Positions 22,466 through 32,894 of a stretch of 64,000 bases of DNA are shown piece by piece. Location of the stretch: the NCBI RefSeq assembly GCF_958979055.1, contig NC_084890.1, positions 20,296,649 to 20,360,648 on the forward strand, given 5' to 3'. The stretch comes from Alnus glutinosa (taxonomy: Eukaryota > Streptophyta > Magnoliopsida > Fagales > Betulaceae). Position 1 is the first letter of the stretch, and the number at the start of each line of letters is the position of its first letter. Under the pieces are notes generated by a model that was not told the DNA's origin, ran no database searches, and saw only the letters and a list, made by a program, of their open reading frames with translations. Position numbers and translations under genes: made by a program.

Positions 22466-22628
22466 GTGAAAATCACATTTTTTTTTTATTTTTTATTAAT
22501 GCTATTAAAAAAAGTATGCACATTCTATTAAAACAATATATGTTTCTCATATGCTAAGAAACACGTGTCAATCTTAGATATGGTTTGTATGAAATTTTCT
22601 ACAAATTGATTTGTAGGAAATTTCTGTC
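22466..22628. mobile_element. Right arm of the MITE split by the giant CACTA
   Basis: The sequence from 22561 to 22628 ends GGAAATTTCTGTC and, read in reverse complement, matches the left arm at 8025-8093 (GACARAAATTTCCTACAAAT...). Together with 8025-8103 it makes a MITE of about 240 bp that predates the CACTA insertion. Confidence 0.55.
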
Positions 22629-23256
22629 ATTTTTTTAGATGCATTTGATATGATTAATACATAGTATATATATATATTTGAAATATTAATGCCTGTCGGG
22701 GTTACCATTTCATATTTTTTCTTGAGAATCCAAGTATCTACGCCCATGCCTGTTGTGCTTATTATCATTTTGGTTCAAGGGATGCAAATTAAATGTCTGT
22801 CGCCTATGTTGTCCACTTTTGTTGCTGTTAACCATATTCCATTCTTCCATTGGGGTGGGGCTACCAAAGCAATGCCAATGGACAGTACAAATTAAAGCAT
22901 AAAATATGGATCCAATTAAGAGGCAGGGGTCATGGTGAGAACCCTTAACTTTCCCTTGTGAAAGGGGCACTCATGTACTAGTCTATCATCTTAGAGTTGA
23001 TCATTTGGTTGCTTCCTTCCTTTTCGTTTCTTTTCTTTTTTTCTTTTTCTTTCTTTTTTTTTTTTTTTTTCGTCTAGTTTGTTTCATAATTGGTTAATTA
23101 CAAAGGAAAAAACTACAAAAAAATAAAATAAAATTACACAACAGTTTCAGTTTATTGGCAAACTAGTTAGACATAAAATATAATTTAGAATATGCACGAA
23201 GATTCATGGCTATGAAAGCCAATCTACATTTCGCAATTCACATAATATCCATGGAT
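22629..23256. other. Intergenic, left of the tandem duplication
   Basis: No supported gene. It contains short pyrimidine tracts (23025-23072). It is unique to the left side: the duplicated unit starts at about 23257. Confidence 0.4.
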
Positions 23257-23400
23257 CCTTTATTTACGCTTATAGACTTATAGTACATAATATCCATGGA
23301 GCCTTTATCTACGCTTAATTATAGTACGTAAAAGGAGGAATAGTGAAAAAAAGAAAAAAGGCTGCCTTATTGCTGAGTATAAGTTTTTCTATCTAAATGC

Positions 23401-25011
23401 CTAATCGCCTCTCTTCTTCCACCAGGATGAAGAAGGCGGGATGCTTTGTTCATTCTTAAAGAAATTAGCAGGATCAACCATAGTCTTCACATTCACTAAC
23501 CTCTCAAAGTTGCTCTTGAAATATTTAGTACCCCATATGCTCGCCCGTTTATAGCTTGTGTTGCCTTTGTTATTATTTGTTCCAATGTCAAGGTCCCTAT
23601 AATTGACATATGCAGCTCTTGGAGATTTCGAAACGTAGGGAGCCATGTAATCGTAAAGCCTTCTGATCCAACTTATATGCCTTTCGGATGCCGCAGTTCC
23701 TTCTTCTTCCCAGAACACCGAGTGAAAGATTTTGTAGATATTACCTGCTCTATGTGGGAAAGGAACTGCAGACTCCGAAATTTCACTCATTCTGCCCCCA
23801 TACGGAGTAAGGATCAATAAAGCTGACTCTGCCTCTTTCTCGTAAAACTTTTGCCAGATCCCTTCCAACCCAACTTCGGGAATAGGTTCCTGGACATAGT
23901 CAGATTTTCCTTTAAAATTGGATCTTACGGAAGGAGTCCTGTTTAGCAAAACTTCCAAGGATTCGCCAATTGGGAAATCAGCCAAGTAGAGGATAGATTC
24001 AATCCAACTCATTTCAATGCAATCTTCTCTCACCAAACCCAGCTCAGGGAAGCTCTCTTGCATCATTGGAAGGAGCCTATCTATCCCTCCAAGATACAAG
24101 GATTTGAATGAAGCTTGGACGGTCCTCTTCCCTTCTTGGCTAGAATTGACACCTGTTAAGACGACGCGAATGCATAAGTCTTCGTGAAGCTTGGGTGCAA
24201 CATATTGCCATCGGTGAACAAGCTTGGTTGCATTTTGTTCCAAGTTCCTATCAACTGTGAAAACAGTCACAGTTGATGGAACATGAACTAACTTGATTTT
24301 CCATGCAAGAATGATTCCAAAGCTGGCCCCTCCTCCTCCTCGAATGGCCCAAAACAGATCCTCTCCCATGGATACTCTGTCGAGGATTCTACCATTAACA
24401 TCAATCAATTGTGCGTCAATAATATTATCAGCAGCAAGGCCATATTTGCGCAACAATGTGCCGTACCCTCCCCCGCTGAAGTGTCCACCGACGCCCAGAG
24501 TAGTGGAAAGTCCTGCCGGAAAGCCAAGAGTTCTACTTTTCTCGGCAATCCTATAATAGACTTCGCCGGTAGTTGCACCAGCTTGAACCCACGCCGTGCT
24601 ATTCTCTGCATCGACACTGATTGATCGAAGATTAATTAGATCAACTATGACAAACGGCACATCTGAAACATAAGAAAGACCCTCATAATCGTGACCGCCG
24701 CTCCGAACTCTTATTTGCATGCCATGTTCTTGGGAACAAAGAATGGCTGCTTGGATGTGGGAGACATGCAATGGTGTAAGAATGACTAGAGGTTTTGGGG
24801 TGGCAGGTGTTGAGAATCTGGGGTTTTGTATGGAGAATTCTAAGACAGATGAATATGAGGAGTTGGCTGGGGTGTAAATGACTTCAGAAATTGAGGTGGA
24901 GTTTTCAGAACGAAGGGTCAGGCACTGAACAAAGCTTTCGTGTGTGTGAGCCAAAGTTGCCCATAAAAATGAGAAAATGAGAACGAAGAGAAATGGAACG
25001 ACAGACTTCAT
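23401..25011 (-). CDS. Berberine bridge enzyme-like FAD-linked oxidase, copy 1
   Basis: A 536-residue single-exon gene, the normal length and structure for the plant BBE-like family (secreted flavoprotein oxidases or dehydrogenases acting on alkaloids, cannabinoids, monolignols or sugars). It has a signal peptide at residues 1-22 (hydrophobic run FLFVLIFSFLWATLA), a PCMH-type FAD-binding domain at about 70-245 and a BBE C-terminal domain at about 465-525 with NYRDLD (470-475). His107 in RSGGHDYEGLSY is the residue that normally carries FAD covalently. The second attachment residue, a Cys in the family consensus FPAGxC, is Ser169 here (FPAGLST), so FAD should be held by one covalent bond or be less oxidising. 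Several N-glycosylation sites (N-S-T, N-S-S) fit secretion. The substrate cannot be told from sequence. Start chosen because the signal peptide begins there. Confidence 0.93.
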   Translation of the reverse strand: MKSVVPFLFVLIFSFLWATLAHTHESFVQCLTLRSENSTSISEVIYTPANSSYSSVLEFSIQNPRFSTPATPKPLVILTPLHVSHIQAAILCSQEHGMQIRVRSGGHDYEGLSYVSDVPFVIVDLINLRSISVDAENSTAWVQAGATTGEVYYRIAEKSRTLGFPAGLSTTLGVGGHFSGGGYGTLLRKYGLAADNIIDAQLIDVNGRILDRVSMGEDLFWAIRGGGGASFGIILAWKIKLVHVPSTVTVFTVDRNLEQNATKLVHRWQYVAPKLHEDLCIRVVLTGVNSSQEGKRTVQASFKSLYLGGIDRLLPMMQESFPELGLVREDCIEMSWIESILYLADFPIGESLEVLLNRTPSVRSNFKGKSDYVQEPIPEVGLEGIWQKFYEKEAESALLILTPYGGRMSEISESAVPFPHRAGNIYKIFHSVFWEEEGTAASERHISWIRRLYDYMAPYVSKSPRAAYVNYRDLDIGTNNNKGNTSYKRASIWGTKYFKSNFERLVNVKTMVDPANFFKNEQSIPPSSSWWKKRGD

Positions 25012-25071
25012 TTTCGCTTAAAAGTTGATGAGAGCTTCCTGGTTTGTAATAATTTGGCCAGTGATAGCTTC

Positions 25072-25080
25072 TTAAATAGA
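25072..25080 (-). promoter_or_regulatory. TATA-like box of BBE-like copy 1
   Basis: On the minus strand CTATTTAAG lies about 60 bp upstream of the ATG (25011), a plausible distance for a plant TATA box with a short leader. The same motif is conserved at copy 2 (47256-47264). Confidence 0.5.
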
Positions 25081-27424
25081 CCGAAATGATGATCCTTGGG
25101 GTTGACAATTCCCAACAATATCAAGACTTATTTGCCGGACAAATTTCGACAAAACGGTTAACCCAAGTTACCCGGCAATTGACATTAGAACTTTGACCAT
25201 TTGTTGATTTTTCTTAATCAAATTAATCGGTTTTTGATGAATAAATTTGCTGTATATAAACATGTAGTTGAATATAGATTAGCCTTCAGAAATGACAGGA
25301 TCAACAATTCCCTCGAGGTTTCTAAAAGGGACACAAATTCAATTTTCAACTATGAAAATTAACACATTTGACCGCTTCAAGTCTACACTTTATTTTTTTA
25401 TTTTTTTTTGGGATCTTGCCTCTAATGTTTTAAAAGTGGCAATATACCTTTTAAAGTTTTTGACTTTTGCAATGTTGCCTATCTGTTAGTAATTTCCGTG
25501 TTGTATGATGGAAAATGATTTACGTGCGTCGCATGTGAGTTTTTCAGTGGAAATGCCCCAATTTTCCCTTAAAAAACAAATAAAATAAAAAATTTGAAGG
25601 TATTAGGCTTGTCGCCATTCCCATGTGCTATTTAGGTGTGGCCAACCCCCATTTGGCCGGAATTGGGGTGATTTGGGCCACCCCCATGGCCCATGGCGAT
25701 GGTAGCTAGGATTTGGAGGGGATCTGACCACGGTCATTTCAGCCAAGGGGATCATTTAGCCAGAATGGGGGTAGTCAGCAACTCCCATTTTTTCATCCAT
25801 TAAAAACCTATATGCAACACACGTGGGTCATTTTCCATTAGAGAAGACGGAAATGGCTAACGGATGGGTAACATTGCAAAAGTCGAAAACTTTGGGAGGT
25901 ACATTGACATTTTTTAAACATTGTAAGTAAAATCAAAAAGCGTGTATACTTTGGTGAGGTTAAATGTATTTTTCCCTTTAAACTAAACAACTATATTGTT
26001 CAAAAGAGGGGAAAATAAGACTCACTTGCTAAAGTATTAAAAACTTGAAAAAAGTACACATATCTCCCTAAAACTGCCACTCAATTGTCAATGTCTCCTC
26101 AAAACTACCAATTGTCTCAATGTCCCCTCAAGACCAACAAAAAGACAAAAATGACCGTAAATTTTATTGAATAAGACAAAAATGTCCTTATAAATTCAAA
26201 AAAATAAAAAATAAAAAACTTAAATTAAAAAAAATAAAAACTAAAAAATTATTTTTCAAAAAACAAAATTAAAAAAAAAATGTAAAAGAACTTTAAAAAA
26301 AACAAAAAAAAAAAACTGAAATTAAATAAATAAAATAAATAAAAACCATTTTTTATTTTTTTTTTTATTTTTTTTTTTTTACGAACTTTTGTATTAAAAA
26401 CTTGAGAAAAGTGCACATATCTTCCTAAAACTGCCACTCAATTGTCAATATTCTCAAACTACCAATTGTCTCAATGTCTCCCCTCAAACTACAAAAAACG
26501 GTCAATGTCTCCCTAGGACCAACAAAAAGGCAAAAATGACCCTAAATTTTATTGAATAAGACAAAAATGTCCTTATAAATTCGAAAAAAGAAACTTAAAT
26601 TAAAATATAAAAAATAAAAACTAAAAACTAAAAAAAATATTTTTCAAAAAACAAAATTAAAAAGATTAAAGAAAAAAAGAAAAAAAAAAGTAAAACAATA
26701 AAAATTAAAAAAATGTAAAAGAATTTCTTTTTCTTTTTCTTTTTTTAAAAAAATAAAAACAAAAAAATAACTGAAATTAAAAAAAAAAAACCATTTTTAA
26801 TATTTTTTTTTAATTTTTTGTTTATTTTATATTTTTTAATAATTTTTTAGTTTTTATTTTATTTTAATAATTTTATGAAGGGTATTTTTGTCATTTGGGA
26901 ACATTGACATTTCTTGGTAGTTTATGGAGGACATTGGCACATTAGTAGTTTAGGGGGACGTTGCCGATGAGCGATAATTTGAGGAGATTATATGTACTTT
27001 TCTTATCCTTAAAAACTTCATAATAACAGTATTTTTTTTTTTTTCTACACTGCTGCCATATATTTCATTATTGTTGCTCAACATTCATTTAATTGTGATT
27101 TCTAAATAAATAAAAAAAAAATAAAAAAATAAAAAGGGCCTCCTAGTCAGGTTTCAATCTAGCAACCAATTAAAAACCTATTGGGTTCTTAAAAATAACA
27201 ATTAAAATTTAAAGAACTCCATCTTAGAATTGATTTAAAAAGTTTCAAAAATCCTAATTTCGTTAAAGAAACAAGGATCGAGAAAACCAAACTTAAACCC
27301 GTTCATATTACTCTGTACGTTGAAGAAATGACTTTCAGTTTTCATTATGAATAATATATAATGTTATAAATCTACATATTTACTAGGCAATTAAGTTCTT
27401 GGACATTTTGTCTTTGAAGCTGCT
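25081..27424. other. Intergenic: BBE copy 1 upstream region with AT-rich MITE-like sequence
   Basis: No gene is supported. The block 25380-25990 is a moderately repeated sequence shared with unit 2 (53260-53900) but with many substitutions and indels. A hairpin-type element lies at 26050-27001. Long A- and T-runs dominate 26160-26860. Confidence 0.5.
26050..27001. mobile_element. MITE-like hairpin element, unit 1 copy
   Basis: The left end (AAAGTACACATATCTCCCTA) is inverted at the right end (GGAGATTATATGTACTTT). Inside, the phrase CACTCAATTGTCAAT...CAATGTC is repeated (26080-26150 and 26430-26540). The centre is A/T-rich with no ORF. The unit 2 counterpart is 53961-55233. No TSD was settled. 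Confidence 0.5.
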
Positions 27425-27990
27425 TTAAAAATCAAGCCTGAGGAAAATAAAGGCTCTAAAATTTGAAATGTCATTCCATATATGTAAAATTTCTGCCTGC
27501 TGTTCAATAAAGGCTGCTATTCTCCTCGCGTGATCTTTTAAGGAGCAATCAGGTTTTGACAAACTACTAAATATATAAGAAGGAGCAATCAGATAGATTA
27601 TGTTATCAATATGCACGGCATTGCTATAACAGAGTATTTCAAATGCAAACATCATCATCATCTTCCATTTGAATCGATCGCTCTTATCCTTGCTTATCTC
27701 ATGAGCTTTGACTGCTTTAAACTTGGCTTCTGGATGAGGATCCGCTTCAGCTCTGACATTGTCTCCAATACGCCACCGCAACAACAACAACAACTTTGAG
27801 GAGTAAACATTGAGATTGAAAGTATGCTGTGGAAACCGATTAGAAACCAGTGGTTTTGTTAGTTTATCAACCAGCTGTTCCTTGCTGGACACGAACTTGA
27901 CAATTAAGGATTTAGCATAAAAATGAAAGTCATGCAATTTCAATGTGCTTGGTCAGACCCCGGCCGGCGATCCACACCACTAATGATGTC
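27425..27990 (-). pseudogene. Copia RNase H tail fused to an unknown ORF, unit 1 copy
   Basis: On the minus strand, LTKHIEI (near 27950) followed by DFHFYAKSLIVKFVSSKEQL and DKLTKPLVSNRF is the C-terminal end of copia RNase H. The reading frame then runs on into about 125 residues with no recognised domain (from RWRIGDNVRAEADPHPEAKF to FRAFIFLRLDF), stop at 27425. The 172-residue open frame is identical to that in unit 2 (55656-56174). It is most likely a transposon relic, but the conserved frame is notable. Confidence 0.6.
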
Positions 27991-28083
27991 TGTCTATCAT
28001 AATGATCGACCACCAATCAAACATAGTTGTGATGGTCGCGCTACATGTTAAGGATAAATCAACTCATCCTTACTTGAACAAGC

Positions 28084-31000
28084 TGTGACGACCCGTTTTT
28101 TTTTTTTTATACAAACATAAAACGAGTCATCGCAGTGGCACGACTATGTGTCGCTCAGCCAACATATGGCACATGCCCCATAACATGTACCTGATAATCA
28201 GAGTATAACATACATCTATCTATGCAGCGGAAAACATAAATCTGAATAGCGGAAATTACAACTTATACATCTATCACAAATTAATTACAACAAAGAGCCA
28301 TTTAACATCTATCTGTTTGAGTCTTATTAACACTATAACAATAATGGCTTAACAAAGAATAAGTGACACAAACGTCACAAGCCATACCAAACCTATAAAA
28401 TAGTGGACAACCCGTGGTCCGACAATTACAACTGTCGCGGCGAGCTTCAGTCATAATATCCCAAGCACACTGCTACCGACCCATCGACTATACCGAAGTA
28501 CCTGCAGCCAAAGAAACATCATCTACACGGTTGTGGTGGTATCCACATCCGCATAGGTGAAATTATGAGTTCACCGCCTTAGTATACCTCATACTAAGAC
28601 CTCAGTGGTATAAGACTAAATGAGTTTTCACAAAGAACCAACCTTTATATTATTTTAGTCGTGCGAGCACTATATTAGCCACAATTTACCAACAGCTAAT
28701 GCAGCAAACACCGACTATTCAGAAATCATTTAAAACATACTATATAGCGGTGAAAACATGTAGAAGTTCCAGACATCCCTCCTTGGAAGTTTCTACATAT
28801 AAACCCCTCTATAATAATACTTTTCACCGGTCGCTTGGACATATGTGCACACGATCACTCCATCACAGATATCACGTATACACATAGATCTTAAGCAAAG
28901 AACATGGCATCTTACTCTTCCATACTAGGATAACATCCTTCAACAAAACACTCGCAACACCATCTCTAATCGTATTCTAGCTTCGTGCCTTGACGTCAGT
29001 AGATCATGAGAGCACTAGAGTTAAACTCAATCATGCTAACACGTCTTTCCTGATGAACAAGAACAGTCAACCTTCCTACTCATAGACATGCCATTACTCG
29101 CACCTGGGTAGTCATGTATCCATGTACTTTCAAGTTCAATGTATGCTATTAACACATGACTATCCGATAAAAATATACATAAGATCTTTTTCATGAAGAC
29201 TCTTATGCATACCAATACGTCTAGTAAAACTACTCATAACATAAAAACCTCTCTCACAAAACAATGCTATAATGCTATGCATGAACTGGGGCTGATACTG
29301 TTATGCTGCTGATACTGATACTGCTGATACTGATACTGTTATGCTGCTGATACTGATACTGCTGATACTGTTATGCTGCTGATATACTGATACTGCTGGT
29401 ATGTATGCTCTATACTACATGCTCAATGTTCCGTGCTTGACCAGTATATATTGCACTACTGTGTCACGCTGAAATCATGCATTTGTTAAATCACATCCTC
29501 TCAAAACTAAACAAATCCAGCATTTTACCCAACACTTTGAAATCATTCAAAACTTAGTTTCTTTATCAAATCTACGCAGTTTCAACATGACATGTTCTCA
29601 AACAATTTGCATAATTTAAATCTCAACCGCAAAACATACTCAAACACTTTAAATCAATTAACACCTTTCACTCATGCATCAATTCTTAAACATCATTGAT
29701 AATATTTGAACATAATCGAAACTAAACAAATCATCTCAAAACATACATTTCATCATATGGTTGGTTCGGTTTCATAAACAACATATATATTCTTATCAAT
29801 CCAATACATATAAAAATATATATTTTCTCAGTGAGTGGAATACCCACCTCGGCTGCATTGGACTCCAACTCGAACACTCTTTGGACTCTAGTCACTTGGA
29901 CTCTACATTGGAGAACCAATTAAAGTCTCCAATCCGAACATGATCCTGCAAACATTGGTATCGTTAGACTATGCTATTGAATCTCATACTCTATGACGCC
30001 TAAACTACCCGCGCTCTCACACGTCGCTTTGTCCACATCTAAAACTTAGTTAAGTGCCTAAACTATTATTAGGTTAACATTTATGTCTAGGTTCATATAA
30101 TCTTTGTTTATTACTACAATGATGTATTTACTATTTTATTTAGCTTACTTATTATTGTTGCTCCTCATTATCTATGTTAATCATCTACGTAGTTTAGATT
30201 ATGGAACATTAATCTTGTTCAACATATTAATTTGATAACTCTTATTAAATTAGATTGTAATCACATATGGAATATACATTCTTTTGCTAAAGCTTTTGCA
30301 TCATCCTCAAAGCTAAGCATTACACTTAGGCTCTAGGTCTAACCCATGCTTAGCCTAACTTATCCCAAGGCTCCTAGTAAACACCTAAGCCCGGCATTAT
30401 CAAATTCTACATAATTAAGTTAAGCCAAATAATCAAAACTTAAATAGAATATTCCAAATGATACGTTGCAAAGAATCCAACCGTTTAACATAGCTACCCA
30501 TCAAATTAGGTTCTAAAATGAACATTACTCCTAATCAGTCAGCTTATCCAAAACAGCTCCTTAAATTCATAAGATATCAATCATAAACATTATCATTTCT
30601 ATTCTAACAATAAGTCAAGATTCTCTTACAACCAAACCTTTAATACCCATTGCCATATATCGAAACGAATCGAAACTCCCTTATTACATATAATCGGACA
30701 AAGCCATTAAGGGCTACCCAAAAATCAACACCACAAATCCAACCATCAAAGCCCCAACTCACATCCATAAACACCATTAACGCCTCATCTTCCATCTAAA
30801 CCGAACATCACAAATACCCTGAAGAATTCACCCTCAAATCCATAAAACCAACTCCAAGGATAACCAATTAATAATCAATCCAATAAGAAATTCCAGAATT
30901 TCTCAATCCAAACAACTCAATCATTTAATGAAATTAAAGAACTAAAACACCAACTAAAACTACCAAAATCTAAACCACATAATCCTCAACCCAATCGTCC

Positions 31001-32438
31001 ATAGCCAACCAAAATCTCCCCACATCAAGCCATAAATTCTGATTTAGAATTACCATGGTAATGAACTTAACCATAAATCACAATATCAATACTATAGAAA
31101 TTCACCAACAAAATGATCATCCAAAACCCTTTTGACCATCATAGAAAATCAACTCACTAGGCTAGATTGACAAAACACCCAAATTATATATTCTCATAAA
31201 ATCAACTACCTAATATCAAACACTCATCAATATACTAAATAAACCTATTAGTAACCCAAAATCAACAACCTCATACATAAGCCCCATTCGGCTAATACCT
31301 AACCAACAAAAATCTAAAACACTGCTCAAAACACTACACGGCCAGCACACATCACACATAAAAATCCCATACTCCATCTCAACATCACAGTAACACAAAA
31401 ATCACGGCTCAGCCGATCCAACCACAAATAGGAACTATAAAAATCAAATTAACTATAAAGCCCCAAAATTATCAAACCCTAATTCAACAATCGATAAATT
31501 AATCCACAAAAATTATAAAACTTATACCTTGGGGATTTTCCTCAATAAATCCGCCGGAAAACGACACTGGAAGTCGCCGGAAATTCACCGGAAAAACCAG
31601 CTTCACGCCGTCGGGTTCTAGGTTTCTCGGGTCACTGGGTCGCGGGTCTGAGCTCACGGTTTGCGGGTCTAGGCTACGGGTCTTCTAAGCTCACGGGTCT
31701 TCGCCGGAAACTGCTACTGGGACCGTCGGATTTCAGCTCTGGTTGCCGGAATTCGCCCCGGACTTCACCATCGAAAGACCGGGTCACACGGGTTCTCGGG
31801 TCTCACGGGTTAGATGGGTTTCAACGCACGGGTTCGCCAGAAATTGGGTCTGGGTTCCGCCGGAAATCACTCTGCCACGCCGAAAATCGCGTCCTCCAGC
31901 TCCTCCGACGTCCCCTGCGACTCACCATGGTTGGCCGGAAAACCGGACCTCACGGAGGTCAGGTCTTCCTCACGGCATCTCTCTCTCGGTCTCATCTCTC
32001 TGTCTCTCCACTCTCTCAATCACTCAATCTCTCTCTCTCATTCTCTCTCTGTGGGTCTGGCGAGAAGAACAACAAAAGAGAAAGAAGAAAGTAGAAAGAA
32101 GAAGAAAAAGAATAATAAGAGAAGCAGCAGTCGTGGACTGCTGTCCACCGTGAAGAGAAAAAGAAGAAAAAGAAAAGAAAGAAAAGAAAAGGAAAAGAAA
32201 ATGGATAAGGGAGAATAAAAGGAAAATTACTAAAATGCCCCTCAACTTTAATTCTTTTATTTGTTAATTGTTATTTAACCCCCACATTAAAACTAACTAT
32301 GTTTTACCCCTTACCTTAAACACTTTATTTTTCAATTATATAAACATAATCACTTAATATCCATTATTAATCTCATCTATTTAATAAGCATAATTTATTA
32401 AATTGCTAAATTCCCTATTTATTTTCTTGGCCTTCACA
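28084..32438 (+). mobile_element. Solo LTR of a long-LTR retrotransposon (4355 bp)
   Basis: Starts TGTGACGACCCG and ends GGCCTTCACA, with TG...CA termini and the 5-bp TSD CAAGC (28079-28083 and 32439-32443). There is no gag, pol or second LTR, so it is a solo LTR formed by recombination between the LTRs of a full element. Contents: AT-rich body, a GCTGATACTG-type short repeat (29291-29400), a GC-rich part (31550-31960) rich in CGCCGGAAA motifs, and a CT/GA-rich stretch near the end (31970-32210). The start TGTGACGACCC and the size resemble gypsy elements of the Tekay or Tat type; the lineage is not proven. Confidence 0.9.
29291..29400 (+). repeat. Short tandem repeat (GCTGATACTG / TTATGCTGCTGATACTGATACTG) in solo LTR 1
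   Basis: A minisatellite-like run of CTGATACTG and TTATGCTG units. The homologous place in the second solo LTR (about 42960-43040, reverse orientation) has a shorter, different run of CAGTATCAGCA units, so copy number changes within the family. Confidence 0.8.
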
Positions 32439-32859
32439 CAAGCTTTCCACTGATGCAAGCTATCAGTCCAACAAATCTCCATTGCAGGACTCCACCAATG
32501 CAGAACACAGCACACAGAAACTCATGCAATCTGCCCACATCACTTGCACAGCACGTCATCAGCAAGTCCACACATCTAAACCATTTTCTTGATCTCTCTA
32601 ACCATATCTCTGCTCCTCTGTCACAGCAGCTTACTTGGATTACTAGATTAAGTTTACTTAGTTGACATTCCAAAGCCTGTAAATACATCTTAGTTTTCTG
32701 TTTTGTATGCTGGTCTTTGACCACTTGAAATGTATATTCACTCTCTTGTAATCGTCTATAAATATCAATGAAACACAAACTGTTTTGGTTAAGATACCAA
32801 AACAGCTTTTCATTTTCTCTTGTTCATGGTTAAAACATCTTTCCCTTTTACATCTTACA

Positions 32860-32871
32860 TGGTATCAGAGC
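32860..32871 (+). promoter_or_regulatory. Primer-binding site of copia element 1
   Basis: TGGTATCAGAGC directly follows the 5' LTR end (CTTACA), complementary to the 3' end of initiator tRNA-Met. Confidence 0.92.
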
Positions 32872-32894
32872 ATACTCAAGCTCACGCTTCTTCC

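Larger units (their letters stand above)
28046..32859 (+). repeat. 5' LTR of copia element 1, interrupted by a solo LTR
   Basis: The first 38 bp are at 28046-28083 and the remaining 416 bp at 32444-32859. The gap is filled by a 4355-bp solo LTR with its own TSD. The right part matches the 3' LTR at 39058-39511 almost base for base. Confidence 0.93.

Noticed and set aside
24293..24624. Plus-strand ORFs opposite the BBE-like gene (also 46478-46809)
   Set aside because: Shadows of the coding strand, conserved only because the BBE gene is; no recognisable protein.
23401..25011. Specific naming as a cannabinoid synthase, reticuline oxidase or other defined enzyme
   Set aside because: The BBE-like family is large and substrate cannot be read from motifs; the missing Cys also argues against simple transfer of a name.
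32434..32778. Minus-strand ORFs in copia 1 LTRs (also 39071-39430)
   Set aside because: Present because the two LTRs are near-identical; no protein similarity recognised.
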